In this document: positions 5,931-8,816 of the stretch, piece after piece | How the letters are laid out: the number at the start of each line of letters is the position of its first letter | Position numbering within the stretch: position 1 is the first letter of the stretch | Assembly: GCA_028709985.1 (NCBI GenBank) | Contig: JAQUTB010000052.1 | Span: 1-8,816, forward strand | Direction: 5' to 3' | Origin: Dethiosulfovibrio sp. | GTDB taxonomy: Bacteria > Synergistota > Synergistia > Synergistales > Dethiosulfovibrionaceae | DNA length: 8,816 bases | Program-made: the position numbers and the translations under genes | The notes under the pieces: generated by a model | Told to the model about the DNA's origin: nothing | What the model saw: the letters and a program-made list of their open reading frames with translations, nothing else | Database searches by the model: none

Positions 5931-7272
5931 ATGAAACTCATAATCGCAGAGAAACCTAGCGTCGGGGCGGCCATAGCTGCCGCCCTGGGCGCAAGGGATA
6001 GAAAAAACGGATACATCGAGGGAAACGGCTTGATTGTTTCCTGGTGTATCGGCCATCTTGTGGGCCTTTCCGACGCAGGCAGCTATGATGAACGTTTCAA
6101 AAGATGGCATTATGATGACTTCCCCATTTTGCCGGATAAATGGCAGTATGTACTTCCCCCCGGCAAAGAAGAAGAATTCACGGTTCTTAAAAACCTGATG
6201 AAACGTTCCGGCATATCCGATATAGTAAATGCCTGTGACGCAGGCCGTGAGGGCGAACTTATCTTCCGGCTGGTCTATAAAATGGCCAGCTGCACAAAAC
6301 CCATATCCCGCCTATGGATTTCCTCAATGGAAGATACCGCCATCCGTGAGGGCTTTGAAAACCTGAAACCGGGCATAGAGTAAGAAGCCCTGTATCAATC
6401 GGCGCTTTGCCGCTCAAAAGCGGATTGGCTCATAGGGATAAAAGCCACCCGGCTTTTATCCCTTCTCTATCATAAAACCCTGAAAGTGGAGCGGATACAG
6501 ACGCCTACTCTTGCTATACTGGTTGAGCGTGGCTGAGAAATACTAACCCTCCAGAAAAAAATATCATCTTGTCCAGCTGGAACTGGATGGTATCGGGGCC
6601 ACAAGTGAAAGAGTCCCTGACATTTCAGAAGCGGAGCAGATGAAAACGGCTTGCCATGAACGGCAGGCCGTTTGTGCTTCTCTGGACAAAGGAAAAAAGA
6701 CGGTAAAGCCACCAAAGCTCTTCGACCTTACCACCTTGCAAAGGGAGGCTAACAGCAGATACGGCTACACGGCGAAACAGCCCCTTGATTACGCCCAAGC
6801 CTCTATGAGAAAAAATTCATTACCTATCCCCGCACGGACAGCCGGTATCTTACTTCCGACATGGCGGATACGGCTGCCTCCGTTCTGGAACTGGCGGCGA
6901 GGCTTCCGCTCTTTGCCGGATACCCAGATTTTCCCCCGGATGTAACGCAACTGATTTCAGATAAGGACGTATTCGACCATCACGCCATCATTCCCACTAA
7001 TGACGGACCTTACCGTTTTGCCTGTTGGGGAGCGTTCCCTTTTCTTTCTGATATGCTGCAAGCTGCTGTGTGGGACGGCCTCTCCCCATGTGTATGAAGC
7101 GGTCACGGCGATATTTGAGTGCAGCGGATACCGTTTCACCGCAAAATGGAAACGGGTGTTTATGGAGGGATCGAAAACCTTTGAACGGCTATTCCATACT
7201 TCTCTGAAAGAAAAGCCGGAGGACGACACCGGTGGACCGACGGGCCTGAATATGATCTGCCCAGATCTTTAA
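5931..7272 (+). pseudogene. topB: Decayed topoisomerase III gene from a conjugative element
   Basis: This is a relic of a type IA topoisomerase of the class carried by Firmicutes-type conjugative transposons. The start is intact (AAAAGGAGG at 5917-5925, ATG 5931, MKLIIAEKPSVGAAIAAALG), and so is the Toprim motif DAGREGELIFR. The frame then breaks repeatedly. There is a TAA at 6381-6383 in the stretch between KPGIE and EALYQSALCRSKADWL, and a TGA at 6534-6536 after AILVERG. A +1 shift falls in a seven-A run (6555-6561), a one-base loss near 6800-6803 (DYAQA before LYEKK), and another shift near 7000-7010 between HHAIIPT and TDLTVLPVGE with several codons lost. The catalytic tyrosine of TYPRTDSRYL (codon 6825-6827) is still recognisable but cannot be reached by translation. 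Recognisable similarity stops at about 7230 (SLKEKPEDD), so the last few hundred residues of the protein are missing. No other conjugation gene lies in the window. It marks an old, eroded integration event. Confidence 0.92.
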
Positions 7273-7475
7273 GGTCACTGCCAACTTAGCTTCTTGATTC
7301 GTCATCATTGGTCCACCACCCCCGTACTGATTGAGTTTCCTTCAGTCTTTATCGTGGGGCGATTATCTCACGCCGATAACGATGCTACGAGGTACTGCTA
7401 GCTTTGACGCTTACGATCTTTCCCTTGCTACGTCCGTTATTTTCCCGTAGGATATCGTTATAGGAGGTGAGAGGG

Positions 7476-7628
7476 ATGGGTGCTGTTGCAACTGAAAGGC
7501 TCGAGGTTAGACAGACTCCGAGACAGGACAAACTGATAAGGCGTGCCGCCGAGATAGTTGAATCCATTCCACAGAACGATCTCCATCTTTTTCTTCCGAT
7601 GAATACCGTAAAATTCTGCCTTATCTAA
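7476..7628 (+). pseudogene. Truncated DUF1778-type antitoxin
   Basis: A near-perfect ribosome binding site, AGGAGGTGA (7462-7470), lies 5 bases before the ATG of a 50-codon frame. The first 27 residues (MGAVATERLEVRQTPRQDKL, then IRRAAEI) closely recall the N-terminal ribbon-helix-helix of DUF1778 antitoxins, which repress their own promoter and neutralise GNAT acetyltransferase toxins. After residue 27 the similarity ends; the expected second helix and the toxin-binding tail are replaced by VESIPQNDLHLFLPMN and a few more residues. The family is usually about 90-100 residues, so this is roughly half length. No acetyltransferase toxin follows: the next gene is on the opposite strand. It is best read as a broken toxin-antitoxin remnant. 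A short functional DNA-binding peptide cannot be excluded. The 200 bases between the topoisomerase relic and this frame (7273-7475) hold no gene I recognise. Confidence 0.5.
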
Positions 7629-7642
7629 AGGCTGAGAAAACC

Positions 7643-7683
7643 GGAACGAGGCCCTTTTCGATATACTGGGAGGGCCTCGTTCC
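7643..7683 (-). terminator. Hairpin terminator after DUF6122 gene
   Basis: GGAACGAGGCCC (7643-7654) and GGGCCTCGTTCC (7672-7683) form a perfect 12-bp stem with a 17-base loop. On the - strand it lies about 46 bases after the stop of the DUF6122 gene and is followed by GGTTTTCTC, a modest T tract, so it most likely ends that transcript. It also sits 14 bases after the antitoxin remnant and may mark the edge of host DNA. Confidence 0.6.
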
Positions 7684-7729
7684 ATCAAAAAGGATAAAAC
7701 TCAACCAATCAGCTCGACCATAGCCGTCG

Positions 7730-8816
<1,087 letters not shown>

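Overview
The window looks like a piece of a bacterial chromosome of moderately high GC into which foreign, AT-richer DNA has been inserted. The host-like genes (SNF2 helicase, SWIM protein, M48 peptidase) are GC-rich with strong C/G bias at third positions. A Synergistota or Firmicutes-related anaerobe would fit the style of the proteins, but nothing here fixes the phylum and this is only a guess.

Layout. Positions 1-700 carry no recognised gene. They hold several inverted repeats and a possible 46-residue peptide gene (365-505, TTG start, good ribosome binding site) whose C-terminus is a 9-base tandem repeat encoding Ala-Ile-Val three times. An extended -10 element (660-668) then leads into a two-gene operon on the + strand: a 999-residue SNF2 family helicase (708-3707) and a 257-residue SWIM zinc finger protein (3711-4484), 3 bases apart. 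This pairing recurs in bacteria (as in ywqA/ywqB of Bacillus subtilis). Its biological role is not settled.

From about 4490 to 7640 the composition changes and the content is accessory. It contains a short AT-rich gene (4521-4760) whose first ~60 residues recall the N-terminus of DUF2075 (Schlafen-group-3-like) helicases, a GC-rich hairpin (4776-4803), and a complete AT-rich HNH endonuclease gene on the - strand (4825-5838) with its own promoter. After these come a decayed topoisomerase III gene of the type carried by conjugative transposons (5931-7272, two nonsense codons and at least three frameshifts, 3' end lost) and a truncated DUF1778-type antitoxin start (7476-7628). The picture is an eroded integration hotspot in which the HNH nuclease is the one cargo gene that still looks intact.

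From 7643 to the window end, host-like DNA resumes on the - strand. A TPR-containing M48 metallopeptidase, cut off by the window edge and carrying a one-base frameshift near 8691, is translationally coupled by a one-base stop/start overlap to a small DUF6122 membrane protein (7730-8056). A 12-bp hairpin (7643-7683) probably terminates this transcript.
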